A program made the position numbers and the translations under genes. A stretch of DNA of 64,000 nucleotides from Myxococcales bacterium (lineage in GTDB: Bacteria > Myxococcota_A > Polyangia > Nannocystales > Nannocystaceae), in NCBI GenBank assembly GCA_020633335.1, contig JACKDU010000010.1, positions 62,001 through 126,000 on the forward strand. Reading direction: 5' to 3'. Below the pieces are notes generated by a model. It saw nothing but the letters and a program-made list of their open reading frames with translations. It had not been told where the DNA came from and ran no database searches. This document shows, piece after piece, positions 50,428 to 59,626 of the stretch (position 1 is its first letter; every line of letters begins with the position of its first letter).

Positions 50428-51443
50428 GGCCGCCGCAGCCGCCCGCGATCCTCGGCGACGATCTGCAGGCGACCGACGACCACCGGCGGCTCGGCGGTGT
50501 AGGCGACCCGCTCGACCAGCTCCTGGATCCCGTCGTTCTCGAGCGGCGTCCGTCGGGCCTCGAGCTCGTCGGCCATCTGCCCGGCGTCGCCGAGGGGCTG
50601 GAGGAGGACGTTGGTGTCGAGCCCCGCGCCCTGCCAGCGGCGGACGCTGAGGCGGAAGAGGCCGACGTCGTCGGTGGTGTCCATGTGGAGGAGCGGGCCC
50701 TGGGCGAAGAGGTCGAGCAGGATGTCGGGCTCGGACGAGAGCGCCCGGCCGAGCTCGCGCTCGAGCTCCGACGGCGGGAGATCGCGGGCGGCGGTCAGGG
50801 GCCCGATCCCGCTGCCGATCTCCTGCCGCGGGATCATCGCGATCGTCGACGCGTCGGCGATCATGATCCGCCAGGGGAACGACCCGGTCGGCTCCCAGAG
50901 GGTGAAGCCCTCGACCTCGCTCGCCTCCATCTCGGCGGCCTCGAGGGCGGCCCGGAGCTCGTCGGGCGGCGCCCCCTCGAGGAGGCGGACGACGTAGGTG
51001 CCGTGGGCGACCGCCGGCAGCATCGCCATCGCCTCGGGGCGGAGCCAGGCCTTCGCCTTCTCCTCGCCGAGGACCAGGGCGAGCCCCTCGTCGACGACCT
51101 CGAGCTCGCGGAGCATGCGAGCGGCCCGCGGCGGCACCCCGAAGACGGCGACCAGGGCGTCGGCGTCGAGGTCGTGGCGGGCGCTCACCCAGGTGACGCC
51201 GACGGCCTCGGGATCGAGCCAGCGGAGGAGGCGGGCGCTCGCGTCCGCGGCCTCGCCAGCCTCGCCAGGAGCGCCGCCAGACGCGTCCGCGGGCGGGCTC
51301 GGCGGCGCGGCCTCGCCGGGCTCGGCGGCGCGCTCAGCGGGCGCCGGCGGGGCCGAGGCGGCCGGCGTCCCCTCCCCTTCACGGGCGCCGCCGCAGGCGG
51401 CGAGCGCGATCCCGAGCGTGAGCAGCAGAATGCGCGTGTTCAT
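50424..51443 (-). CDS. Lipoprotein of unknown function
   Basis: A 339-residue lipoprotein (lipobox LAAC, Cys about 17) with an Ala/Pro/Glu-rich linker to about residue 68. The domain starts ASARLLRWLDPEAVGVTWVS; later it has GTYVVRLLEGAPPDELRAALEA and SFPWRIMIADASTIAMIPR. This pattern resembles periplasmic proteins that score or bind proteins, but no family name can be given. The start at 51443 lies inside the end of the Nudix gene (ATGA overlap) and its stop overlaps the next lipoprotein. So it is a member of the four-gene operon 49049-52138. Confidence 0.7.
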   Translation of the reverse strand: MNTRILLLTLGIALAACGGAREGEGTPAASAPPAPAERAAEPGEAAPPSPPADASGGAPGEAGEAADASARLLRWLDPEAVGVTWVSARHDLDADALVAVFGVPPRAARMLRELEVVDEGLALVLGEEKAKAWLRPEAMAMLPAVAHGTYVVRLLEGAPPDELRAALEAAEMEASEVEGFTLWEPTGSFPWRIMIADASTIAMIPRQEIGSGIGPLTAARDLPPSELERELGRALSSEPDILLDLFAQGPLLHMDTTDDVGLFRLSVRRWQGAGLDTNVLLQPLGDAGQMADELEARRTPLENDGIQELVERVAYTAEPPVVVGRLQIVAEDRGRLRRP

Positions 51444-52138
51444 GGCTGTGGCCTCCAGATCTTGCCGTCGCGGACGAAGCGTCGCGGCAGCCCCTCGAGG
51501 CGCCCGGGTCGGGGCGCGGCCTCGCCGGGGAGCGCGTCGTACTCGGGATCGTGGGGCATGACCACCTCCATCCGCCCCTCGCTCCCCAGCCACTTCGGCA
51601 GGATCGGCGCCTCGACGATCGCCCGCGGCCAGCCGAGGAGCGCCTCCCAGTCGGGCGCCGCCAGCCGCATCAGCGTGCAGGCGGTCGGCGGCGGGAGGTC
51701 GACCTCGCCGGCCTCCCAGGCGGCGAGGTGCTCGGCCGCGCTCGCCCAGCGCCCCTCGTGGGTCTCATGGCCGTCGGCGGCCGCCTCGTGGCCCTCGCCG
51801 CCGCCCAGCCGGGCGACGTAGAAGCGGGCGTAGAAGCGCCGCGGCTCGGCCGAGGGGGTGATCCAGGTGTCGAACCACCGCAGCGCGCCCGGCTCGAGCG
51901 CGAGCTGGGCCTCCTCGAGGGTCTCGCGACGGGCCGCGGCGACGAAGGCCTCGTCCGCGTCGATCAACCCGTCGGCCGCGTCGACCTTGCCGCCGGGGAA
52001 GACCAGCGTGTTCGGCATGAAGGCCGAGCGGGCCGAGCGGCGGACCATGAAGATCTCAGGGGGCGCGCCGCCGGGGCGGTCGCGGAGGACGACGACGGTC
52101 GCCGCCGGGCGCGGCGGCTGGGCGCTGGGCGTTTCCAT
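51440..52138 (-). CDS. Nudix hydrolase
   Basis: A 232-residue protein from ATG 52138. The Nudix box is GGKVDAADGLIDADEAFVAA followed by ARRETLEEAQL: the REUxEE core is intact, but the usual closing Gly is Gln. The preceding FMVRRSARSAFMPNTLVFPGG and the insertion before the helix match NUDT7/NUDT19-like enzymes (CoA or dinucleotide pyrophosphatases). It hydrolyses a nucleoside diphosphate linked to another moiety, releasing a phosphorylated product; the substrate is not certain. It is the first gene of the minus-strand operon and is divergent from the sensor kinase at 52326, sharing a 187-base promoter region. Confidence 0.88.
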   Translation of the reverse strand: METPSAQPPRPAATVVVLRDRPGGAPPEIFMVRRSARSAFMPNTLVFPGGKVDAADGLIDADEAFVAAARRETLEEAQLALEPGALRWFDTWITPSAEPRRFYARFYVARLGGGEGHEAAADGHETHEGRWASAAEHLAAWEAGEVDLPPPTACTLMRLAAPDWEALLGWPRAIVEAPILPKWLGSEGRMEVVMPHDPEYDALPGEAAPRPGRLEGLPRRFVRDGKIWRPQP

Positions 52139-52325
52139 GGCGTGCGCGAAGGGTAGCCCGATCCGGGCGAGGGCGCGCGCGAAACCTCGTCTGCGGGGCT
52201 CGCCTCCGCGGACGGGGGCCCCGCAGCCGGCCCGGGACCCGCGATCGCCGGCGCGAGGAATGCGGCTGCACCGGCCGCGGTTATCGCGTATCGCTGTCTC
52301 GGGCCCGACGCGGCCGCGGTGCTTC

Positions 52326-54683
52326 GTGAGCAAGGGCCAGACGACATCCTCCTTTCGGGTGACGAGCGACGGGACGATCCGCCCGCAGGCCGACACCCAG
52401 GCGAGCTACGACGAGCTCCTCGACGCCCTGCCGATGCCCTCGGTGGTGCTCAGCGCCGCCGGCTTCGTGATCGCGGCCAACCCCGCCTTCGTCGATCGCC
52501 TCCACGTCGGCCTCCCCGAGGTCGTCGGCGAGCCCCTCCTCGGCTGGATCGGCCGCGCGAGCGAGCGCGGCGCCTTCGGCCGCGCCTTCCTGGCGCTCCG
52601 CGGGCGCGCCCCCGGCCACACCTTCACGACCTCGCTGACCCTGGTGCCGGCGATCGGCTCGCCGCTCACCTGCCTCGCGCGCGCCTGCAAGCTGATCTCC
52701 GGCAACATCCTGATCACCTGCGAGCTCGACGTGGCGATCGAGACCTCGCCCGAGTCGGCGATGGGCCGGGCGGTGATCCGCAGCCTCGAGGCCCTCGATC
52801 AGGGGATGCTCCTCCTCGATCCCAGCGGCCAGATCGTCCACGCCAACCCGGCGGCGAGCGAGCTCCTCGGCGCCCGCCTGGTCGGCCGCTCGCTCCTCGA
52901 GCTGGTCGGCCCGAGCGAGGTCGATCGGGTCGCCGAGGCGCTGGCGATCGCCGAGGCCGGCAACTGGCACGGCGAGCTCGAGCTCCGACCGCCGGGCGGC
53001 GAGCCCCTGCCGATCGAGCTCTCGCTGGCCGCCGGCCGGGGTCAGGGGCAGCCCCTCGTCGCCCTGATCCGCGACCTCCAGGAGCGCCGCCAGCGGGAAT
53101 TCGAGGAGCGGCTGATCGCCCAGCTCGATCGGATCCTCCTGGGCTCGCCGCGGCCGCAGGAGAGCATCCCGACCGCCAGCCGGGTCCTCCTCGACGCCCT
53201 CGATCTCGAGCGCGCGGTCCTGGTGGTCCACCGCGCCGGGATCTGGGAGCGCTGGGAGATCGCCCGCGACGAGGAGCACCGACGGGCGATCACCAGTGAG
53301 CCGCCGCGGACCTGGCAGGGCGGCCACCAGGTCGAGCCGGTCGACGCCGACGCGCCGGCGATCGCCGCGGTCTTCGGGCCGATCGAGCGGGGTCGGAGCG
53401 CCCTGCGGGTCGCCCTCGCGGCCCCCTCGGGGCTGATCGGCCACCTCCTCCTGGTCGCCGCCCGCCCCCAGGCCTTCGATCGCCGGACCCGCTCGCTCCT
53501 CGGCCTGGTCGCCCCGCAGCTCGCGCTCGGCCTCGCCAACGGCCTCCTGATGGTCGAGACCGAGGCCTTCGCCGCCTACCAGGCGATGCTCCTCGACCAG
53601 ACCTCGGTGCTCCTCAACTCGCTCGACGCCGACGGCCGCGTGGTCACCTGGAACCGGGCGAGCGAGCGCCTCCTCGGGATCGCGGCCGCCGACGCCCGCG
53701 GCAGCCGCTTCGGGATCGACGTCGCGGTCGTCGAGCCGGGGCGCTGGCGCGGCCTCTGGGAGGATCTCCTGCGCGACGGGATGGTCGTCCGCGAGATCGC
53801 GATCGCCGACGCCCAGGGGACCTCGATCCCCCTCCACCTCGAGGCCCGCCTCCTCCGCGACTCGGCCGAGATCACCGGCGCGGTCCTGGTGGGCCTCGAT
53901 CTCCGGCGCCGCCGCGCCCTCGAGGATCAGGTCCTGCGGAGCCAGAAGCTCGCGGCCGTCGGCCTCCTCGCCGCCGGGATCGCCCACGAGATCAACAACC
54001 CGCTGAGCGGCGTCGTCGGCTACTCGCGCCTCCTCCTCGACAAGCCCCTCGAGCCCTGGGTGCGCGAGCGGGTGATGAAGATCGCCGAGAGCGGCGAGCG
54101 CTGCCGGAAGATCGTCGAGGGGGTGCTCCTCTTCTCGCGCCAGCAGGAGGGCGGCAAGCGCCGGCGCCTCGACCTCGGCGCCCTCATCGACCGGGTCATC
54201 GGCATCGGCGAGTACCAGTGGCGGATGCACAACGTCCGGATCGTCCGCTCGTACCCGACGGCGCCGGTGATGGTCGAGGCCGACACCGATCAGCTCGAGC
54301 AGGTCCTCCTCAACCTCCTCTCGAACGCGGTCGACGCGATGCCGCGGGGCGGGACGGTGACCATCGCCATCAACGCCGAGGGCGAGGGCGGCGCCCGCCT
54401 CGCCGTCTCCGACCAGGGGCACGGGATCCCGGCCGAGATCCAGGCCCGGATCTTCGACCCCTTCTTCTCGACCAAGGAGATCGGCAAGGGCACCGGCCTG
54501 GGCCTGGCGATTTCCTATGGCATCATCAAGGAGCACGGCGGTGATATCCTGGTCGAGTCGGCGCCGGGCCAGGGGACGACCTTCACCGTCCTCCTCCCGG
54601 GGCCGAGCCTTGCGCCTGCGCCGCCTGCGCCTGACTCCGCTTCCCCCCCAACGACGCCCCCAGCGACCCAAGAGAGCCGATGA
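52326..54683 (+). CDS. Cytoplasmic multi-PAS sensor histidine kinase (NtrB-like C-terminus)
   Basis: A 785-residue soluble kinase starting at GTG 52326; no membrane helix. Order: PAS-like (about 25-140, ALPMPSVVLSAAGFVIAANPAF), PAS (about 150-260, LDQGMLLLDPSGQIVHANPA), a GAF-like region (about 270-420), a third PAS (about 430-535, VLLNSLDADGRVVTWNRASE), HisKA (GIAHEINNPLSGVVGYSRLLL, phospho-His) and HATPase_c (LLSNAVDAMPRGG, DQGHGIP, GKGTGLGLAISYGII). The HEINNPL box is typical of NtrB/AtoS-type kinases. A Pro/Ala-rich tail ends the protein. Its stop overlaps the start of the regulator gene by 4 bases, so the pair is a cognate two-component system. Signal unknown. Confidence 0.9.
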   Translation: MSKGQTTSSFRVTSDGTIRPQADTQASYDELLDALPMPSVVLSAAGFVIAANPAFVDRLHVGLPEVVGEPLLGWIGRASERGAFGRAFLALRGRAPGHTFTTSLTLVPAIGSPLTCLARACKLISGNILITCELDVAIETSPESAMGRAVIRSLEALDQGMLLLDPSGQIVHANPAASELLGARLVGRSLLELVGPSEVDRVAEALAIAEAGNWHGELELRPPGGEPLPIELSLAAGRGQGQPLVALIRDLQERRQREFEERLIAQLDRILLGSPRPQESIPTASRVLLDALDLERAVLVVHRAGIWERWEIARDEEHRRAITSEPPRTWQGGHQVEPVDADAPAIAAVFGPIERGRSALRVALAAPSGLIGHLLLVAARPQAFDRRTRSLLGLVAPQLALGLANGLLMVETEAFAAYQAMLLDQTSVLLNSLDADGRVVTWNRASERLLGIAAADARGSRFGIDVAVVEPGRWRGLWEDLLRDGMVVREIAIADAQGTSIPLHLEARLLRDSAEITGAVLVGLDLRRRRALEDQVLRSQKLAAVGLLAAGIAHEINNPLSGVVGYSRLLLDKPLEPWVRERVMKIAESGERCRKIVEGVLLFSRQQEGGKRRRLDLGALIDRVIGIGEYQWRMHNVRIVRSYPTAPVMVEADTDQLEQVLLNLLSNAVDAMPRGGTVTIAINAEGEGGARLAVSDQGHGIPAEIQARIFDPFFSTKEIGKGTGLGLAISYGIIKEHGGDILVESAPGQGTTFTVLLPGPSLAPAPPAPDSASPPTTPPATQESR

Positions 54684-55663
54684 GCCGCGGACGGACCCCC
54701 CCAGTCAAGGACACCTACTCGACCCACGACGTCGCCAAGATCTGCTGCGTCACCCCGACCACGGTGATCCGGTGGATCGAGGACGGCCTGATCCCGGCCT
54801 TCAAGACCGTCGGCGGCCACCGCCGGGTCCGCCGCGAGGACCTCGAGCGGATCTGCGGCGAGCGCGGGATCCCCTTCAACGTCCAGAGCGGCGACGAGAC
54901 CGGCCGGATCCTCGTGGTCGACGACGAGCCCGTGGTCCTGGATCTGGTCCGCGACGTGGTCAACGACATCCACCACGCCTTCGAGGTCGAGGTCGCCCGC
55001 GACGCCTTCGACGCCGGCCGCCTGGTCGCGCTCTTCCGGCCCCAGCTGATCTTCCTCGACCTGATGATGCCCGGGGTCGACGGCTTCGAGGTCTGCACCC
55101 GCCTCAAGCGCGACGCGGCGACCGCCCACAGCGAGATCGTCGCGATCACCGGCTACTACACCGAGGCCAACACCGAGCGGATCCTCCACGCCGGCGCGGT
55201 CGCCTGCCTCCGCAAGCCGCTCGACGTCGTCGACGTCCGCCGCCGGGTGATCGAGTCGTTCCGCCTCCGCGAGGAGCCGGTCGCGCGGGTCGGCGAGGCG
55301 CCGCCAGCCGAGGCCGCGAAGGTCCTCCTGGTCACCCAGAACGCCGACTTCCGGGCGCGGGTGCAGGAGGAGCTGAGCTCGGCGCGGGTCAAGGTGCTGA
55401 CCGCCCAGACCGCCGGCGACGCGCTCCTGGTCGCCCAGGCGGCGCCGCCCCGCTACGTCCTCCTCAGCCTCAGCCTCCCGGATCTCGGCGACTCCGAGCT
55501 TATCCCCAAGCTGGTCGGCGGCTCCGCTCAGCCGCCGCAGATCATCGCGGTCCACGACGATCCGACGGAGGAGATGCGGCAGCAGGCGCAGGCCGCCGGC
55601 GTCCGGATGTGCCTGCCGACCAAGGCGGTCACCGGCAACGTCCGCGGGCTCCTCGGCGTGTAG
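54680..55663 (+). CDS. Response regulator: MerR/excisionase-type HTH, receiver domain and degenerate second receiver
   Basis: A 327-residue protein. Residues about 10-65 form a helix-turn-helix of the MerR/excisionase type (YSTHDVAKICCVTPTTVIRW, then KTVGGHRRVRREDLERI). A complete receiver follows: VVDDEP acid pocket, phosphorylatable Asp in IFLDLMMPG, Thr in VAITGYY, and Lys in CLRKPLD. A second receiver-like domain (about 215-325) keeps the fold, but has LLSLSLPD where the acceptor Asp should be, so it is a pseudo-receiver. DNA-binding at the N-terminus is opposite to most response regulators. It is translationally coupled to the upstream kinase and probably its direct partner. Target genes unknown. 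Confidence 0.9.
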   Translation: MSRGRTPPVKDTYSTHDVAKICCVTPTTVIRWIEDGLIPAFKTVGGHRRVRREDLERICGERGIPFNVQSGDETGRILVVDDEPVVLDLVRDVVNDIHHAFEVEVARDAFDAGRLVALFRPQLIFLDLMMPGVDGFEVCTRLKRDAATAHSEIVAITGYYTEANTERILHAGAVACLRKPLDVVDVRRRVIESFRLREEPVARVGEAPPAEAAKVLLVTQNADFRARVQEELSSARVKVLTAQTAGDALLVAQAAPPRYVLLSLSLPDLGDSELIPKLVGGSAQPPQIIAVHDDPTEEMRQQAQAAGVRMCLPTKAVTGNVRGLLGV

Positions 55664-55910
55664 CGCAGCCAGGGCCGTGACGCCGGCGTCGGATCAGGCG
55701 ACGCCGATCGATCGTGATCCGCTCGGACGAGCGATCGTTCGAGCGCGGATGAGCGATCGCGGATCGAGTCGCTCCGCGGGGTCGCCAGGCGTTCGCGTGC
55801 GCGCAGCGATCGGGGCCCGCTCACCACTCGGCCCCTGGCCGCCGGGGGCCGGGGCCCGCAATACGCCGCTGGGCCGGTGATTTTCGTGGCCAAACGGCGC
55901 TCCGCGGCGA

Positions 55911-55941
55911 TTGACAGCGGTCCCAGGCGCGCCGCTAAGAT
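55911..55941 (+). promoter_or_regulatory. Candidate promoter of the DUF1592/DUF1552 operon
   Basis: TTGACA (55911-55916), a 19-base spacer, then TAAGAT (55936-55941). If used, transcription would start near 55948-55950, at or next to the ATG at 55949, giving a leaderless mRNA. The spacer is longer than ideal. Confidence 0.4.
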
Positions 55942-55948
55942 GCCTGCG

Positions 55949-58135
55949 ATGGTGGCTTATTTCGCTCGAATCACCCCTGGCACTCGGCACGCGCTGGCCG
56001 TCGCCCTCGCCCTGAGCGGCGGCTGCTACAACGGCGGCTCCGAGGAGAGCGCGACCGACGGGTCGGCGACCGACTCGGCCTCCGCGTCGGCCTCCGCCTC
56101 CGCCTCCGCGTCGGCCTCCGCGTCGGCCTCCGCCTCCGCGACCGCGACCGCGACCGACACCGCCGGTGAGACCGACGGCGACACCGACGGCGAGCCGCTG
56201 ATCGACCCCGGCCGGATCACGCTCCACCGCCTCAACCGCGTCGAGTACAACAACACGGTCCGCGACCTCCTCTGGACCACGCAGACGCCGGCCGACGACT
56301 TCGCCGCCGACGACGTCAGCTACGGCTTCGACAACATCGCCGACGTCCTCTCGCTCTCGCCGCTCCAGGCCGAGCTCTACGAGCGGGCCGCCGAGGCGCT
56401 GATCGACGAGGCGATGGCGATCGCGATCCTCGAGCCGACGATCTGGAAGCGCGAGGCCGAGGGGATGGAGTGCACCCAGTCGGTCGGCGGGGCCGCCGGC
56501 GAGTTCTGGAACATCTACTCGAACGGCGAGGTCACCACCAACATCCAGATCGAGACCGAGGGCGACTACCTCTTCGAGGTCCGCGCCTACGGGCAGCAGG
56601 CCGGCGACGAGCTCCCCCACATGGTCCTGGCGATGGACGGGATGACGGTCGCCGAGTTCGACGTCGACGCGATCAACACCGGACCCAAGGTCTACAACGT
56701 CCAGGTCCCCGCCGCCGCCGGCAACCACATCTTCGGGGTCTCCTTCACCAACGACTACTACGACCCCGACCTGATGAAGGACCGCAACCTCCTGGTCGAC
56801 TGGCTGCAGGTGAGCGGGCCCGTCGATCTCCCGGGCGAGCCCAACCAGCAGCGCGAGCGGATCATGGTCTGCGACCCGGTGATGGACGGCGAGGACACCT
56901 GCGGCCGCAAGATCCTCGAGACCTTCGGCCGCCGCGCGCTCCGCCGGCCGCTCACCGAGGCCGAGGTCGATCGCCTGATGGTCTTCATCACCGACGCCAA
57001 GGCCCAGGGCGCGAGCTTCGACGACGGCCTCAAGCTCGCCCTCCGGGCGATCCTGGTCTCGCCCTACTTCATCTTCCGGGTCGAGCTCGACGGCGATCCG
57101 AAGTCCCTCAACCCCCACCTCCTCGACGACTTCGAGCTCGCCACCCGCCTCTCCTACTTCCTCTGGAGCACGATGCCCGACGACGAGCTCCTCGACGTCG
57201 CGGCCGCCGGCGAGCTCAGCGACCCGGTGGTCCTCGAGGAGCAGGTGCTGCGGATGCTCGACGATCCGAAGTCGCAGGCGCTGGTCGACAACTTCGCCGG
57301 CCAGTGGTTCCTGATCCGGGCGATCAAGGACGCCTTCCACGACGAGCAGAAGTTCCCGGCGTGGACCGACTCGCTGCGCTCGGCGATGGTCACCGAGATG
57401 GAGCTCTTCACCGGCACCTTCTTCGCCGGCGATCGCAACATGCTCGAGCTCATCACCGCCAAGGAGACCTACGTCAACGAGATCCTCGCCGCCCACTACG
57501 GGATCGACGGGGTCCAGGGCGACGCCCACGTCGAGGTCAGCCTCGACGGGATCCCGCGCCAGGGGATCCTGACCCAGGCCGGCCTCCTCAGCGTCCTCGC
57601 CCACGCCGACCACACCTCGGTGGTCAAGCGCGGCAAGTTCCTGATGGAGAACGTGCTCTGCATGATCCCGCCGCCGCCGCCCGAGGACCTCGACATCCCG
57701 CCCCTCGAGCCGCCGCCGCCGGGCTCGACCCAGCGCGAGGTCCTCGAGAAGCACCGCGAGAACCCGGTCTGCGCCGGCTGCCACAACCTGATGGATCCGC
57801 TCGGCTTCGGCCTCGAGCACTACGACGCGATCGGCACCTACCGGACGATGGACAACGGCGCGCCGGTCGACGCGAGCGGGACGATCCCCTCGGGGGGCGC
57901 CTTCACCAACGCCCTCGAGATGAGCGACCTCCTCGCCGGCGAGGCCGACTTCGTCGAGTGCATGGCCCGCAAGACGATGATCTACGGGCTCGGCCGCGCG
58001 GTGACGATCGGCGACCTCCCCTACCTCGACGAGATCGTCGCCGACTTCGACGCCGCCGACCACCACTTCAAGGACCTCGTGATCTCGCTGGTCACGAGCG
58101 ACATCTTCCGCATGCGCCGCGGTGAGCCCGACTAG
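55949..58135 (+). CDS. DUF1592/DUF1588/DUF1595-type exported protein (PSD-family) with one CxxCH motif
   Basis: A 728-residue lipoprotein from ATG 55949 (another ATG at 55940). The signal peptide ends SGGC, followed by a SASASA... then TATATD linker. The body has the domain order of planctomycete/myxobacterial DUF1587-DUF1595-DUF1592-DUF1588-DUF1585 proteins: ITLHRLNRVEYNNTVRDLLW, KILETFGRRALRRPLTEAEV, DDFELATRLSYFLWSTMPDD, HTSVVKRGKFLMENVLC, and HRENPVCAGCHNLMDPLGFGLE. CAGCH is a haem-c motif, so it is probably a monohaem protein. Members almost always pair with a DUF1552 gene, as here 61 bases downstream. Their role is unestablished; a periplasmic redox or binding function is inferred. Confidence 0.85.
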   Translation: MVAYFARITPGTRHALAVALALSGGCYNGGSEESATDGSATDSASASASASASASASASASASATATATDTAGETDGDTDGEPLIDPGRITLHRLNRVEYNNTVRDLLWTTQTPADDFAADDVSYGFDNIADVLSLSPLQAELYERAAEALIDEAMAIAILEPTIWKREAEGMECTQSVGGAAGEFWNIYSNGEVTTNIQIETEGDYLFEVRAYGQQAGDELPHMVLAMDGMTVAEFDVDAINTGPKVYNVQVPAAAGNHIFGVSFTNDYYDPDLMKDRNLLVDWLQVSGPVDLPGEPNQQRERIMVCDPVMDGEDTCGRKILETFGRRALRRPLTEAEVDRLMVFITDAKAQGASFDDGLKLALRAILVSPYFIFRVELDGDPKSLNPHLLDDFELATRLSYFLWSTMPDDELLDVAAAGELSDPVVLEEQVLRMLDDPKSQALVDNFAGQWFLIRAIKDAFHDEQKFPAWTDSLRSAMVTEMELFTGTFFAGDRNMLELITAKETYVNEILAAHYGIDGVQGDAHVEVSLDGIPRQGILTQAGLLSVLAHADHTSVVKRGKFLMENVLCMIPPPPPEDLDIPPLEPPPPGSTQREVLEKHRENPVCAGCHNLMDPLGFGLEHYDAIGTYRTMDNGAPVDASGTIPSGGAFTNALEMSDLLAGEADFVECMARKTMIYGLGRAVTIGDLPYLDEIVADFDAADHHFKDLVISLVTSDIFRMRRGEPD

Positions 58136-58196
58136 GCCCTGCGCGCGGACCTGACCTTCCACCTGACCTGACCCAAAAGGCTATAGGAGAACTCCG

Positions 58197-59528
58197 ATGC
58201 CCCGTCCCTTCCGACTCTCCCGGCGCGCGATGCTCGGCGGCGCTGGTGCGCTCATCGCCCTCCCCTGGCTCGAGGCGATGGCCCCCGTCGGTCGCCGCGC
58301 CAAGGCGGCGATGGACCCCGCCCTCCGCTTCCTCGCCTGGTACGTCCCCAACGGGATCCACATGCAGTCGTGGACCCCGCAGAACGTCGGCCCCGGCTAC
58401 GACATCCCGCTCATCTTGGAGCCCCTCACCGACCTCCAGAGCGACGTCATGGTCCTCAGCGGCCTCACCAACCTCCCGGGCAAGCCCGAGGGGCCGGGTG
58501 ACCACGCCGGCGGCACCTCGGCCTTCCTGACCTGCACCCACGTCAAGAAGTCCGAGGACGACATCGTCAACAACATCTCGATGGATCAGGTGCTCGCCAA
58601 CGCGATCGGCGATCAGACCAAGCACGCCTCGCTCCAGCTCGGGATCGAGGGCGGCGGCAACGTCGGCAACTGCGACTCCGGCTACTCCTGCGCCTACACC
58701 CGCAACATCTCGTGGGCCGGGCCGAAGTCGCCGATGCCCAAGCTCACCGACCCCCAGGTCGTCTTCGACCTCCTCTTCGCCGGCTTCGACCCCGAGGCGA
58801 GCGCCGAGGAGCTCGAGGCCCGCCGGAAGCAGCGCCTCAGCGTCCTCGACTACGCGCTCGACGACATCAACTCCCTGCGGGTCAAGCTCGGCACCTCCGA
58901 CCAGGCGAAGCTCGACCAGTACCTCACCGGCGTCAACGAGCTCGAGCAGCGGATCAAGGACGAGGCGATCGCCCCGGTCTGCGAGCTGCCGCCCGGGTGG
59001 AACGGCGACTACGACAACTTCCCGGCGCAGCTCGATCTGATGATCGACGTGATGATCCTGGCCATGCAGTGCGACATGACCCGGGTGATCACCTTCATGT
59101 ACCAGAACGCCGGCTCCTACCGCGACTACGCCTTCATCGGCGCCCCCGGGGCCCACCACGAGATCTCGCACCACATGGGCCTGGCGGAGAACTTCGCCAA
59201 GCTCGAGATCATCGACCAGTGGGAGGTGCTCCAGTTCGCCAAGCTGATCCAGCGGATGAAGGACACCCCGGACGGCGACGGCAAGAGCCTCCTCGACAAC
59301 TCGCTGGTCTACTTCTCGGCCGAGATCTCGGACGGCAACGCCCACAACCACAACAACATGCCGGTGCTCCTCTGCGGCTCCGGCGGCGGCTCGATCAAGT
59401 CGGGGCGCCACCTCAAGTTCGACAACGAGCCGCCGGTGGCCAACCTCTTCACGACGATCCTCAACACCCTCGGCGTGCCAAACGACAAGTTCGGCGACGA
59501 CGGGACCGGGCCGCTCTCGCTCGCCTGA
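58197..59528 (+). CDS. DUF1552 family protein with Tat signal
   Basis: A 443-residue protein with a twin-Arg signal (SRRAMLGGAGALIALPWLEA) implying export of the folded protein through Tat. The family block FLAWYVPNGIHMQSW, SGLTNLPGKPEGPGDHAGG, MSVLDYALDD-type helix (RLSVLDYALDDINSLRVKL) and STEISDGNAHNHNNMP-like region (SAEISDGNAHNHNNMPVLLCG) identify DUF1552. His-rich segments (HHEISHHMG, NAHNHNNMP) suggest metal binding. GGAGAA at 58184-58189 is a good ribosome-binding site. It is co-transcribed with the DUF1592 gene and followed by a strong hairpin. Function in the family is unknown. Confidence 0.85.
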   Translation: MPRPFRLSRRAMLGGAGALIALPWLEAMAPVGRRAKAAMDPALRFLAWYVPNGIHMQSWTPQNVGPGYDIPLILEPLTDLQSDVMVLSGLTNLPGKPEGPGDHAGGTSAFLTCTHVKKSEDDIVNNISMDQVLANAIGDQTKHASLQLGIEGGGNVGNCDSGYSCAYTRNISWAGPKSPMPKLTDPQVVFDLLFAGFDPEASAEELEARRKQRLSVLDYALDDINSLRVKLGTSDQAKLDQYLTGVNELEQRIKDEAIAPVCELPPGWNGDYDNFPAQLDLMIDVMILAMQCDMTRVITFMYQNAGSYRDYAFIGAPGAHHEISHHMGLAENFAKLEIIDQWEVLQFAKLIQRMKDTPDGDGKSLLDNSLVYFSAEISDGNAHNHNNMPVLLCGSGGGSIKSGRHLKFDNEPPVANLFTTILNTLGVPNDKFGDDGTGPLSLA

Positions 59529-59552
59529 GCGAAGGGCCGCACCGGTCGTGCA

Positions 59553-59586
59553 GGAGGGGCCCCCGCCGCGCGGTGTGGGCCCCTCC
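59553..59586 (+). terminator. Terminator hairpin of the DUF1592/DUF1552 operon
   Basis: A perfect 10-bp stem (GGAGGGGCCC at 59553-59562, GGGCCCCTCC at 59577-59586) encloses a second small hairpin CCGC/GCGG. It starts 25 bases after the DUF1552 stop. No clear T run. Confidence 0.62.
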
Positions 59587-59626
59587 CTCGTGCCGCGACG
59601 GCGGCTACGGGGCCATCGCAAAGGTC

